Below, in pieces: positions 1 to 7,400 of a DNA stretch of 64,000 nucleotides. The notes under the pieces were generated by a model. The model was not told the DNA's origin and made no database searches. It saw only the letters and a program-made list of their open reading frames with translations. The stretch comes from Cellulomonas sp. JH27-2 (GTDB lineage Bacteria; Actinomycetota; Actinomycetes; Actinomycetales; Cellulomonadaceae). The position numbers were made by a program, and so were the translations under genes. How positions within the stretch are numbered: the first letter of the stretch is position 1; every line of letters begins with the position of its first letter. Location of the stretch: assembly GCF_014837175.1 (NCBI RefSeq), contig NZ_JACYFR010000001.1, positions 434,001 through 498,000 of the forward strand, in the 5' to 3' direction.

Positions 1-593
1 CGCGCGAACAGGTGCAGTACGCCGGCGGACTCCGCGGCGCATCGTCGGGCCAGGTCACGGGGGTGGCGGCGCGGGTCGTTGGGGGTCAGGAGCGCAACGG
101 CGAGGGCTATCGCACCTCCGATCGCCGCGTCGACCCATCGGCCGAACGGGCCGCCGCTGGTGGCGGGGAGCGCGACGATGACGATCGACTGGACGCCCGC
201 CTGCGTGGTGAGCATGACGCCCCGGTCGACGAACCGGGCGAGCAGGGCGGCGACGAACAGGACCAGCGAGATCTGCCACAGCCCGTGGCCGATCAGGTGT
301 GCGACGAAGTCGCCCAGCCCGACGCCGATGGCGACACCGACGGCCAGCTCCGCGACCTTGCGGACGGAACGGTCCATCGAGAAGCCCAGCGCGATCCACG
401 CGCAGACCGGCGCGAAGAACGGGATGGGGTGCCCGACGACGTAGTGGGCGATCCCGTACGCGATACCGCCGGCGACCGCGGCCTGCAGGATCGGGAACCA
501 GGCCGCCTGGACCCGGGCCCAGCCCTGGCTCACGCGCGCCTCGCCGAGCACGCGCAGGTCGCGCCCGGTGAGTCGTGCGGAGCTGTCGGTCAC
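1..593 (-). CDS. FUSC/aromatic-acid-exporter-like membrane protein, C-terminus missing (window edge)
   Basis: About 197 residues are visible; the gene runs leftward off the window, so the C-terminus is absent. A short polar N-terminus is followed by hydrophobic helices (AWFPILQAAVAGGIAYGIAH, then FFAPVCAWIALGF and ELAVGVAIGVGLGDF). This alternation, with a PFFAPVCAWIALG-type segment, is typical of FUSC family inner-membrane proteins such as aromatic acid exporters. The GTG start overlaps the TGA of the upstream ygfZ-like gene (GTGA), so the two are probably translationally coupled. The substrate is unknown. The family call is by pattern, and the missing C-terminal cytoplasmic part would be needed for certainty. 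Confidence 0.7.
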   Translation of the reverse strand, partial: MTDSSARLTGRDLRVLGEARVSQGWARVQAAWFPILQAAVAGGIAYGIAHYVVGHPIPFFAPVCAWIALGFSMDRSVRKVAELAVGVAIGVGLGDFVAHLIGHGLWQISLVLFVAALLARFVDRGVMLTTQAGVQSIVIVALPATSGGPFGRWVDAAIGGAIALAVALLTPNDPRRHPRDLARRCAAESAGVLHLFA

Positions 594-1744
594 GGTCCGA
601 GCATGGGGTGCTGGCCGAGCCCGCGCATCAGGGGGCCGCGCGATCCGGGTCGGTCCTGCGTCACGCCCTCACCGGGCACGACGGTCTCCTGGGCTGCCGC
701 GACGACGTCGGCCTCCCCATCGACCACGAGCGCCGCGTCCTCCGCCAGCGAGCGTTTGACCACCGCGAGCGCGACGGGGCCGATCTCGTGGTGCCGCGCG
801 ACGCTCGTCACCTGCCCGACGACCCGGCCGGGCTCACCGTCGACGACCTCACGGACCTCGGCGCCGGGGACCGGCAGCAGATGCCCGGACCCGTCGAGGT
901 GGAGCATGACGAGCCGGCGCGGGGGCCGGCCCAGGTTGTGCACGCGGGCCACCGTCTCCTGGCCCCGGTAGCAGCCCTTGTGCAGGTGGACGGCGGTGCG
1001 CAGCCAGTCGAGCTCGTGCGGGATGGTGCGGTGGTCGACCTCGTGGCCGGCGCGGGGCCGCCAGGCCTCGACGCGCAGCGCCTCGCTGGCCCAGGTGCCG
1101 GCCACCCTCCAGCCGGTGGCCTCGCGCGCGGCGATCTGCTCGACGAGCTCGTCGCGCGGAACCAGGACGAGCCGCCAGGGACGGTCGGCACCCGGGTGCT
1201 CGTCGTCGGGCGGACCGTAACGCGTCCCGCCGGCGGCAACGGTCGGCCACGGGTCGCGCCACGTCACGTTCTCGTCGGCGCCGCCCTCCGCGTCGACCGG
1301 CTCGCCGATCGCGGCCCACTGCTGGGTCACGTCGGCCACCTCGACCCGCAGCGCGAACCGCATCCGGTCCAGCCAGGCCGCGAGCGCGGGTGCGGTCTCG
1401 GTGATCAGCCAGGTGGTGGTGCCGTCGTCGACGACGCCCGCCGCGTGCTCGACGTGCCCCTGCGGGCTGAGCACCAACAGCTCGGTGGACGTCCGCGGGG
1501 CCAGACCCGTGAGCTCCTGGGACGTGATCGAGTGCAGCCAGGTCAGCCGGTCGGGTCCGGTGACCGTGACGACGCCCAGGTGCGACTGGTCGACGACCGC
1601 TCCCCCGCGGGCCAGCGCACGCTGCTCGGCCGTCGGGTCGCCGTAGTGCCAGGCGACACCCTCGTCGGGCCCGACGCCCCCGACCGCACCCCGGCGCCGC
1701 AGCAGCGGGCTGGGCGCGCGGGTGTCCGCAGCGGTGTCGGTCAC
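590..1744 (-). CDS. ygfZ: YgfZ/GcvT-like folate-binding Fe-S cluster protein
   Basis: A 384-residue protein of the CAF17/YgfZ family, tetrahydrofolate-binding proteins that help maintain or assemble Fe-S clusters in some radical-SAM and other enzymes. The family signature KGCYRGQE is present about two thirds along, followed by VARVHNLGRPPRRLV. An N-terminal aminomethyltransferase-like half contains LTWLHSITSQEL. The start is the GTG overlapping the stop of the nitrobindin-like gene (GTGA), and the gene ends inside the start of the FUSC gene, so three genes form one operon. Length and motif fit actinobacterial YgfZ. An in-frame reading frame extends further upstream, but that part only shadows the neighbouring gene. 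Confidence 0.9.
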   Translation of the reverse strand: MTDTAADTRAPSPLLRRRGAVGGVGPDEGVAWHYGDPTAEQRALARGGAVVDQSHLGVVTVTGPDRLTWLHSITSQELTGLAPRTSTELLVLSPQGHVEHAAGVVDDGTTTWLITETAPALAAWLDRMRFALRVEVADVTQQWAAIGEPVDAEGGADENVTWRDPWPTVAAGGTRYGPPDDEHPGADRPWRLVLVPRDELVEQIAAREATGWRVAGTWASEALRVEAWRPRAGHEVDHRTIPHELDWLRTAVHLHKGCYRGQETVARVHNLGRPPRRLVMLHLDGSGHLLPVPGAEVREVVDGEPGRVVGQVTSVARHHEIGPVALAVVKRSLAEDAALVVDGEADVVAAAQETVVPGEGVTQDRPGSRGPLMRGLGQHPMLGP

Positions 1745-2313
1745 TCGTCGACCTGTGCCTCGACGCGGGCCAGCTTGGCCGACGCGTACGACTGCATCGG
1801 GTTGCCGAACGCGGCCATGTCGTGCGCCCACATCAGGTCGCCGTGGACCAGGCCGAACAGGCGCTTGCTGGCGCTGACGTCGGCTCCGGACGGGACGCGG
1901 GCGATGAGGTCGCTGGCCAGGTCGATGCGGCCGTTGCCGACCTCGCCGACGAGCACCGACACGTGGCCGGACGGGTCGGCGAGCAGCACCTCGACCGGGA
2001 ACTTCGCCTCGTCCAGGCCGTCGGGCCGCTCCGGCGGGACGCGCCAGTAGCCGGACTCGGTGGACCAGACCGGTCCGTCGCCCTCGTTCTGCGGGTCGTC
2101 GATCGCGGCGGCGTCGTCGGGCGCCACGACCAGACGGATGGTCGACGTGTAGGCCAGGTACGGCCCGCCGTCGTGGGAGAACTCGACCTCCTGCGTGAAG
2201 GCCGTCTCCTCGATGCCCGGGTAGCCGACCACGCCCTCGCCGCTCCACCGGCCCACGAGCCATGCGAGCGGGTACACCTCGGGCGCGAGGCCGTCGGGGA
2301 TGGCGAACGTCAT
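1741..2313 (-). CDS. Nitrobindin-like FABP-family protein (possible heme peroxynitrite isomerase)
   Basis: A 190-residue beta-barrel protein of the FABP/nitrobindin family (formerly DUF1794). The diagnostic GxWxGxG-type motif is seen as VGRWSGEG near residue 21, followed by a YPGIEE segment. A C-terminal LVHGDLMWAHDMAAFG segment carries candidate proximal histidines. Characterised members bind heme b and isomerise peroxynitrite to nitrate. It is first in an operon with ygfZ and the FUSC gene, joined by a GTGA overlap. The pairing with an Fe-S maintenance protein is common in Actinobacteria and would fit oxidative or nitrosative stress; that role is inference. Confidence 0.85.
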   Translation of the reverse strand: MTFAIPDGLAPEVYPLAWLVGRWSGEGVVGYPGIEETAFTQEVEFSHDGGPYLAYTSTIRLVVAPDDAAAIDDPQNEGDGPVWSTESGYWRVPPERPDGLDEAKFPVEVLLADPSGHVSVLVGEVGNGRIDLASDLIARVPSGADVSASKRLFGLVHGDLMWAHDMAAFGNPMQSYASAKLARVEAQVDE

Positions 2314-2358
2314 GCGGGTGCCTCCACGGGTTCGAGCAGGCTCAGCGCGCAGGGTGTG

Positions 2359-2466
2359 TCAGCGCTGGCCCTTGAGCAGCTTGTAGACGACCAGGCAGGA
2401 GATCCACCCGATGGTCAGGGTCGCCGCGACGAGCAGGCCGATGAAGAAGACCTCGAGTCCAGTCAT
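2359..2466 (-). CDS. Small single-pass membrane protein, 35 residues
   Basis: A short frame beginning ATG encodes MTGLEVFFIGLLVAATLTIG and continues through one hydrophobic helix to a basic tail ending LLKGQR. There is one predicted transmembrane segment, about residues 5-29, with a positive C-terminus. It lies just upstream of the nitrobindin operon on the same strand, about 45 nt from it, and head-to-head with the DsrE gene. Tiny membrane proteins at this position next to FABP genes are seen in other actinobacteria, but no function is known to me. It is real if conserved; the evidence is the clean frame, composition and position. Confidence 0.55.
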   Translation of the reverse strand: MTGLEVFFIGLLVAATLTIGWISCLVVYKLLKGQR

Positions 2467-2505
2467 GCACCGATCCTAACGACGACGCACCCCTAGGCTG
2501 TTCCG

Positions 2506-2865
2506 GTGCGCGCACTCGTGATCAAGACCACGTCCGGGCTGGACCGACCGGAGGCCTGCAACCAGGCGTTCACCGTCGCCGCGGCCGCCGTCGCCGCGGG
2601 TGCGGACGTGTCGCTGTGGCTCACCGGCGAGGCCGCGTGGTTCGGGGTGCCGGGGCGGGCTGCCGAGCTCACGCTCGAGCACGCGACGCCTCTGGCGGAC
2701 CTGTTGGACGTGGTGCTGGAGGGCGGGCGGGTCACCGTCTGCACGCAGTGCGCCGCCCGACGAGGCATCGCGCCCGACGACGTGCTGCCGGGCGTCCGCA
2801 TCGCCGGAGCCGCCGTGTTCGTCGAGGAGTCGCTGGCCGACGACGCCCAGGCGCTCGTGTACTGA
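2506..2865 (+). CDS. DsrE-family protein
   Basis: A 119-residue cytosolic protein with the DsrE/DsrF-like fold: an N-terminal strand (RALVIKTTSGLD) and alternating helices, with VTVCTQCAARRGI near residues 77-89 placing two cysteines (CTQC) at the loop where DsrE-type sulfur carriers have their active cysteine. The start is a GTG. It stands alone, divergent from the small membrane protein. Function within sulfur trafficking is inferred from family only; no sulfurtransferase partner is visible nearby. Confidence 0.75.
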   Translation: MRALVIKTTSGLDRPEACNQAFTVAAAAVAAGADVSLWLTGEAAWFGVPGRAAELTLEHATPLADLLDVVLEGGRVTVCTQCAARRGIAPDDVLPGVRIAGAAVFVEESLADDAQALVY

Positions 2866-2960
2866 GGCCGCTCCTCCTGCGGTTGCCCACATCGCGCCCG
2901 CGGGGCGGGCCGACGGCACCGTCCCCCATGTGGACAAGTCTGGCATTTCACTCGGACCGC

Positions 2961-2976
2961 TCGTACACTTGTTCGA
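2961..2976 (+). promoter_or_regulatory. LexA (SOS) box upstream of the HNH nuclease gene
   Basis: The sequence TCGTACACTTGTTCGA matches the actinobacterial/Gram-positive SOS box TCGAAC-N4-GTTCGA with a single mismatch in the left half. It lies 41 bp before the ATG of the DUF222/HNH gene, a normal operator position. From memory, some 13E12-repeat (DUF222/HNH) genes of M. tuberculosis are LexA-controlled, which supports the reading. Confidence 0.65.
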
Positions 2977-3016
2977 GTCGAGGTGGTTCGGCAAGACGCC
3001 TACGTGGAGGGGGTGC

Positions 3017-4561
3017 ATGGCGATGACGGATGCTCCTGGCGGCTTCGTGACGTCGAGCCGACGCACCGTGGACGCCGCCTCCCGGCGGACCACGCTCCAG
3101 GCTCCGAACGGGCCGGCCGCGCTCGTCCCCGAGTGGCCGGACCGTGCGCTGCCGACGTTCCCGGTGCCCGCATCGGCGGCCGAGATCGCCGGTCGGCTCG
3201 CACAGATCGAGGTCGCGGACGTGGGTGCGTTCGACCTCGTCGAAATGGCGGCGGGCTGGGCACAGGTGATCGCGATCGCGACGGCGTACCAGGCGCAGGC
3301 CGTCGGGGAGATGCTCGCGCGCGACACGGGCCTGGGCGACGGGGTCGACGACGAGCTCGCGTGCGCCCTGGTCATGACGGGGCGCTCCGCCCAGATCATC
3401 ACCTCGCGTGCCGCCGGGATCGGCGAGCACCCGCTGCTCGGCGACGCGCTGCGGGCCGGGACCCTCGACGCACGCAAGGTCGACGTGATCCTGGAGGAGA
3501 CGGTCGTCCTGGATGACGCGGACACGCGAGCGGAGGTCGTCGCCCTGGCCGCCGAGGCGGGTGCGGGTCTGACCGCTCCGCAACTGGTCCGCCACATCCG
3601 CCGCCTGGTGCTGACGGTCGATCCCGCGAGCAGCAAGGAGCGCGCCAAGCGTGCTCGACGTGAGAGGTCCGTCGAGCTGAAGTGGATCAACGACTCGATG
3701 GCGTCGATCTCGGCGTTGCTTCCCGCGGCCGACGCGGTCGCGGCCTTCACGGCGATCGATGCCCTCGCAGGCCACGTCGGTGGTGGCTCGTGCGGAGTCG
3801 CCGGGGCCAACGGCACAGGGTGGTCGAACGGCGGAGCAGACGCAGACGGAACGGCTGGCGCGGACAGCGCGAGATGGGTCCGCGACGACCGGACGATCGA
3901 CCAACGTCGGGCTGACGCTTTCGCGGCGGTGTTCAACGGCATCCTCGACTCGGGGCGGACGCCCGACGGGACACCCGTCCCGACCCGGCACGGCAAGCGC
4001 ACGTCGCTGCAGGTCACGGTCGGCGCCGGAACGCTGCTCGGTCTCGACGACCTGCCCGGCGAGCTCGCCGGGTACGGCCCGATCCCCGCCGACCTGGCCC
4101 GCGAGCTCGCCCAGGACGCTACGTGGCGCCGCATCCTCACCGACCCGTCCGACGACACGTTCGTCGAGCGCGGGAGGGTCACGTACCGGCCCGGCGCGGA
4201 CTTGTCGGGCACGGTGCTTGCCCGCGACGTGACCTGCGCCTTCCCGGGCTGCCAGCAGCCCGCCCGGCGCTGCGAGATCGACCACGTGGAGCCGTTCGAC
4301 CCCGACCGGCCGGCCGAGCACCAGACCACGGCGCGGAACCTGCAGGCCCTGTGCAAGCACCACCATCAGCTCAAGACCCGCAAGCGATGGAACGCAAGCC
4401 GCGACCCGGTCACGGGCAACGCAGTCTGGACCAGCCCAGCAGGCATCACCTACGCCCGGTCCCCGATCCCGATCCACCTCTCGCCGGCGCAGCTCCAGCA
4501 CGTCGGTCCCCCGCGCCCGGTCCCACCGCGCCCGGACACCGACGACCCGCCACCCTTCTGA
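3017..4561 (+). CDS. DUF222 / HNH endonuclease (13E12 repeat family)
   Basis: A 514-residue protein. The N-terminal two thirds is the alpha-helical DUF222 region, interrupted near residues 255-300 by a low-complexity Gly/Ala/Asn stretch. The C-terminal HNH domain shows CAFPGCQQPARRCEIDHVEP and then a NLQALCKHHHQLK segment, so the Cys pairs, the DH pair, Asn and final His of a zinc-ribbon HNH fold are all present. The ATG follows a GGAGGGGG ribosome site. These proteins occur in multiple copies in actinobacterial genomes and are thought to be nucleases of mobile or stress-linked character; the true substrate is unknown. A LexA-like box precedes it, suggesting DNA-damage induction. Confidence 0.88.
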   Translation: MAMTDAPGGFVTSSRRTVDAASRRTTLQAPNGPAALVPEWPDRALPTFPVPASAAEIAGRLAQIEVADVGAFDLVEMAAGWAQVIAIATAYQAQAVGEMLARDTGLGDGVDDELACALVMTGRSAQIITSRAAGIGEHPLLGDALRAGTLDARKVDVILEETVVLDDADTRAEVVALAAEAGAGLTAPQLVRHIRRLVLTVDPASSKERAKRARRERSVELKWINDSMASISALLPAADAVAAFTAIDALAGHVGGGSCGVAGANGTGWSNGGADADGTAGADSARWVRDDRTIDQRRADAFAAVFNGILDSGRTPDGTPVPTRHGKRTSLQVTVGAGTLLGLDDLPGELAGYGPIPADLARELAQDATWRRILTDPSDDTFVERGRVTYRPGADLSGTVLARDVTCAFPGCQQPARRCEIDHVEPFDPDRPAEHQTTARNLQALCKHHHQLKTRKRWNASRDPVTGNAVWTSPAGITYARSPIPIHLSPAQLQHVGPPRPVPPRPDTDDPPPF

Positions 4562-4616
4562 CGAAGATCCTTCTCCCGTGGCTTCGTCGGAGCGGCAGCA
4601 GCTCTCGCGCCGCCAC

Positions 4617-5054
4617 TCAGGCGGACCGGGAGCGCAGGCGCAGGCCCAGCAGGTACATCTCGCAGCCGAGGCACAGGCCGAAGGCGGCGTTGAGGAACGC
4701 GGCGACCAGGGCGATCGCTGCCGACACGGGGACGGCCGCGGACACCCCGAACAGGGCGAGCACCAGGCCGACACCCGTGACCACGAAGCCGACGAGCTGC
4801 GCGAACCGCGGCGGGCGGGCGTCCTCGAGCTCGGTCGGCGCCGCGAGACGCGGGCGGACGAGCGCGCGGAACACCGCGGCCTGCCAGGTCCCCTGGACGC
4901 CACGGGCGACACCGAGGGCGAACGACACGGCGACGACGGCCAGCAGGACCACCGCGGCCGTACCGGTCCCCAGCAGCAGGACGACGACGAGCAGCACCGC
5001 GGTCAGCGCCGCTCCGAACCGCGGTCCGCGCGGGTCGATCTGAGTGTCCGTCAC
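4617..5054 (-). CDS. DUF4395 membrane protein
   Basis: A 145-residue integral membrane protein with four hydrophobic helices and a cysteine motif near the C-terminus (FGLCLGCEMYLLGLRLR), which is the hallmark of DUF4395. The GTG start overlaps the stop of the upstream thioredoxin-like gene (GTGA). In actinobacteria DUF4395 proteins are regularly next to thioredoxin-like or sulfurtransferase genes. A role in membrane-linked thiol or sulfur chemistry is inferred from that association and from the two conserved cysteines. Confidence 0.85.
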   Translation of the reverse strand: MTDTQIDPRGPRFGAALTAVLLVVVLLLGTGTAAVVLLAVVAVSFALGVARGVQGTWQAAVFRALVRPRLAAPTELEDARPPRFAQLVGFVVTGVGLVLALFGVSAAVPVSAAIALVAAFLNAAFGLCLGCEMYLLGLRLRSRSA

Positions 5055-5614
5055 GAGCTCTCCTCGGGGGTTCGAAGGTGGTCCAGCGCCCCGACCGCCT
5101 GGGCGCGGCTGGTGGCGCCGGACATGCGGCCGACCACGACGCCGGCCGGGTCGAGCAGCAGGACGGTGGGGGTCCGCAGCACGTCGAACTGTCGCACCAG
5201 GTCCAGGTGCTCGGCGACGTCGAGGTCGACGTGGGTCACCCCGTCACGCTCGTCCGCGAGCGCGGTCAGGACCGCGTGGGTGCGACGGCAAGGGGTGCAG
5301 ACCTCGCTGGAGAGCTGCAGGAACGTCGCCGTCGCGCCGAGCGGGACGCCGAGCTGGTCAGGCGTCACGAAGGAATCGACGCGGCTCGCGACCGCCGGTC
5401 CGGACGACCCTGCGTGAGCCGACGAGGTCCGCGGCGCCGAGGACTCGGACGACGTCGTGCCCGACAAGACAGGGAGCCCCGCCACATCGAGCCGCGCTGC
5501 GCGGTCCAGGACCGAGCGCTCGACGGGCGTGAACCGCCCGTTGCGGGAGCGCCACCAGAGTCCGAGCACGGTCGCGACCGCCAGGACGGCGAGGACCAAA
5601 ACCAGACGGAGCAC
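5051..5614 (-). CDS. Membrane-anchored thioredoxin-like protein
   Basis: A 187-residue protein with an N-terminal membrane helix (residues 1-20), a Ser/Thr-rich linker to about residue 85, and a thioredoxin-fold domain carrying the active-site motif CTPC (SSEVCTPCRRTH) with the cis-proline region FDVLRTPTVLLLD. The domain should face the outside and act as a thiol-disulfide oxidoreductase. It forms an operon with the DUF4395 gene by GTGA overlap. Mycobacteria have a comparable thioredoxin-like membrane protein near nth, which agrees with the local gene order. Confidence 0.85.
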   Translation of the reverse strand: MLRLVLVLAVLAVATVLGLWWRSRNGRFTPVERSVLDRAARLDVAGLPVLSGTTSSESSAPRTSSAHAGSSGPAVASRVDSFVTPDQLGVPLGATATFLQLSSEVCTPCRRTHAVLTALADERDGVTHVDLDVAEHLDLVRQFDVLRTPTVLLLDPAGVVVGRMSGATSRAQAVGALDHLRTPEESS

Positions 5615-5637
5615 GTCGGGATTCTAGCCGACGAGCT

Positions 5638-6372
5638 CTAGCCGACGAGCACGCGCCCGACGACGTAGACGAGGATGCCGGTCACCGTGACGGGCAGCGA
5701 CACGGCGGCGATGGCAGGAAGGCGCCGCTCGAGCGTGGGGAGCCGGTCGAAGAGCACGTGCAGCGTGGAGACGAGGATGCCGACGGCTGCCCCGAGCAGC
5801 AGGCCGGCGACGACGTCGACGTCGGGCAGCGCAGCAGTGGCGGCAGCACCCGCACCCGCTGCCGCCGCGGTGGTCACCACGGCGCCGAGCCATGCAGCGA
5901 GCGGGAGTGCGACGACCGCCGAACCAACCGCGAGGGCCAGCGCACCCGCGACGACCAGAGGCTCTCCCCCAGGCGTCCGTCCGATCGCGACCCAGCCCGC
6001 GACGGCGACCGCGACGAGGGTCCCGGTGACCGTTCCCGCGACGGACTCGACGAGGCGTGGCCGGCCGTCCCGGCGGACCAGCTCGTTGAGGAACGCCAGC
6101 AGGATCGAGCCGGCGAACACGAGCGGCAGGTCGCGGAGGTAGGGCTGGTCGGGGGTCGCCTGCACGGCGACGACGGCCCCGAGGCCGCCGAGCCCGATCA
6201 CGACGGACGAACCGACGGGGAACGGGAGCCCCGCGAGCGGGGGCCAGCCGACGGCGACCGCGACGACGAGCAGGGCGGAGGCGATCGTGACCGGCATCCC
6301 GCCGACGTATCCGGCGACGGCGACGAGGGCGGCCAGGACCGCCGTGACGACCGCACGGGTAGCGAGCTGCAC
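5638..6372 (-). CDS. Polytopic membrane protein of unknown function
   Basis: A 244-residue protein made almost entirely of hydrophobic segments (about six to seven helices), with a charged loop LNELVRRDGRPRLVESVAG near the middle and FDRLPTLERRLPA before the last helix. A GTG start is used with no strong ribosome site. I do not recognise the family; the layout resembles actinobacterial permease-like proteins annotated only as conserved membrane proteins. It is downstream of, and divergent from, glnR, separated from the thioredoxin gene by 23 nt on the same strand. Confidence 0.7.
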   Translation of the reverse strand: MQLATRAVVTAVLAALVAVAGYVGGMPVTIASALLVVAVAVGWPPLAGLPFPVGSSVVIGLGGLGAVVAVQATPDQPYLRDLPLVFAGSILLAFLNELVRRDGRPRLVESVAGTVTGTLVAVAVAGWVAIGRTPGGEPLVVAGALALAVGSAVVALPLAAWLGAVVTTAAAAGAGAAATAALPDVDVVAGLLLGAAVGILVSTLHVLFDRLPTLERRLPAIAAVSLPVTVTGILVYVVGRVLVG

Positions 6373-6478
6373 CGGCGCCTACCGCCCGTCCACCGACGAG
6401 CGCCGGGGGTCGACGACACGGCCGACGGCGCGCGCGGACAACGAGGAACAGCGGGGATTCACGCCAGCGATTGTCGCA

Positions 6479-6509
6479 GATGACGTCCGGATGACGTCCG
6501 GATGACCGG
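6479..6509 (+). repeat. Tandem 11-bp direct repeat in the glnR upstream region
   Basis: The unit GATGACGTCCG occurs twice in direct succession (6479-6489, 6490-6500) and is followed by a partial third copy GATGACCGG (6501-6509). The repeat lies about 95-125 bp before the glnR start, between glnR and the divergent membrane-protein gene. An 11-bp period puts the copies on one face of DNA, as expected for an array of regulator half-sites. No regulator is identified. Confidence 0.6.
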
Positions 6510-6602
6510 CACGCAATGGATGGCGTCGTCGTGTGTCGGCCACATAGCGGTACCGTGTGCCCACTCGCACGACCCCCAACCGCCCTGCGTGGAGGTTCCC
6601 AG

Positions 6603-7325
6603 GTGGCAGAACTGCTCCTGCTGACCCCGGTCCCCGGTGGCTCGGCCCAGGTGCTGCCCGCGCTCGGGCTGCTGTCGCACCGGATCCGGGTCCTTCCCGT
6701 CGAGCCCTCGGCCCTCGTGGACGCGCCCGACGCGGACATCGTCGTGCTCGACGCGCGGCGGGACCTCGTCACGGCCCGCACCACGTGCCGGCTGCTGCGC
6801 GCGACCGGCCTGACGGTCCCGTTGGTCCTGGTGCTGACCGAGGGCGGCCTGACGGTCGTCACGGCCGAGTGGGGCGTCGACGACATCGTGCTCGAGTCGG
6901 CCGGCCCGGCGGAGGTCGAGACGCGGTTCCGGCTCGTCATGGAGCGTGCGGCCACGTCGTCGTACGACGACTCCCCGCAGGAGATCAGCTCCGGCGAGCT
7001 GACGATCGACGCGGGCGGCTACACGGCCCGCCTGCGCGGCCGACCGCTCGACCTGACCTACAAGGAGTTCGAGCTCCTCAAGTACCTGGTGCAGCACCCG
7101 GGCCGCGTGTTCACGCGCGCCCAGCTGCTCCAGGAGGTCTGGGGCTACGACTACTACGGGGGCACCCGGACGGTCGACGTCCACGTCCGACGACTGCGCG
7201 CCAAGCTCGGGCCCGAGCACGAGCAGCTCATCGGCACGGTCCGCAACGTCGGCTACCGGTTCGACCCGCCCAAGGACCGCCGCGCCGCAGCGGAGACGCG
7301 CGACGTGGAGCCCGCGGACGCCTGA
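6603..7325 (+). CDS. glnR: GlnR-type global nitrogen regulator (orphan response regulator)
   Basis: A 240-residue OmpR-type orphan response regulator. The N-terminal receiver-like domain starts [20 protein letters not shown] and retains the aspartate in [11 protein letters not shown]; GlnR proteins have an atypical unphosphorylated pocket. The C-terminal winged helix is nearly identical in pattern to Streptomyces GlnR ([20 protein letters not shown], and [20 protein letters not shown]). It should control ammonium-assimilation genes. The GTG start at 6603 is chosen because of the GGAGG ribosome site 9 nt upstream. A short direct repeat sits in its promoter region. No histidine kinase gene is adjacent, as expected for GlnR. 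Confidence 0.9.
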   Translation: MAELLLLTPVPGGSAQVLPALGLLSHRIRVLPVEPSALVDAPDADIVVLDARRDLVTARTTCRLLRATGLTVPLVLVLTEGGLTVVTAEWGVDDIVLESAGPAEVETRFRLVMERAATSSYDDSPQEISSGELTIDAGGYTARLRGRPLDLTYKEFELLKYLVQHPGRVFTRAQLLQEVWGYDYYGGTRTVDVHVRRLRAKLGPEHEQLIGTVRNVGYRFDPPKDRRAAAETRDVEPADA

Positions 7326-7330
7326 GCAGC

Positions 7331-7390
7331 GGGTACGGTGTGACCCGGTGAGCCGGGAAGCCTGGTCGGCAGTCCCGTCAGCCTGCCCCT
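7331..7390 (+). promoter_or_regulatory. Candidate structured leader RNA upstream of nhaA
   Basis: The 75-nt gap between glnR and nhaA contains two perfect hairpins: CCCGG-UGAG-CCGGG (7344-7357) and GGCAG...CUGCC (7368-7372 with 7383-7387), joined by a GAAGCCUGGUC linker. nhaA genes are known to be preceded by candidate or proven Li+/Na+ riboswitch classes (nhaA-I, nhaA-II, DUF1646 motifs). The linker and loops look conserved-RNA-like, but I cannot verify a match. It could instead be a plain attenuator or chance pairing in G+C-rich DNA. Confidence 0.45.
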
Positions 7391-7400
7391 GGGAGCCCAC

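Noticed and set aside
7340..7400. Cobalamin riboswitch in the nhaA leader
   Set aside because: The string CGGGAAGCC and a later CAGTCCC recall the B12-box region, but the remaining conserved elements are absent and the leader is far too short.
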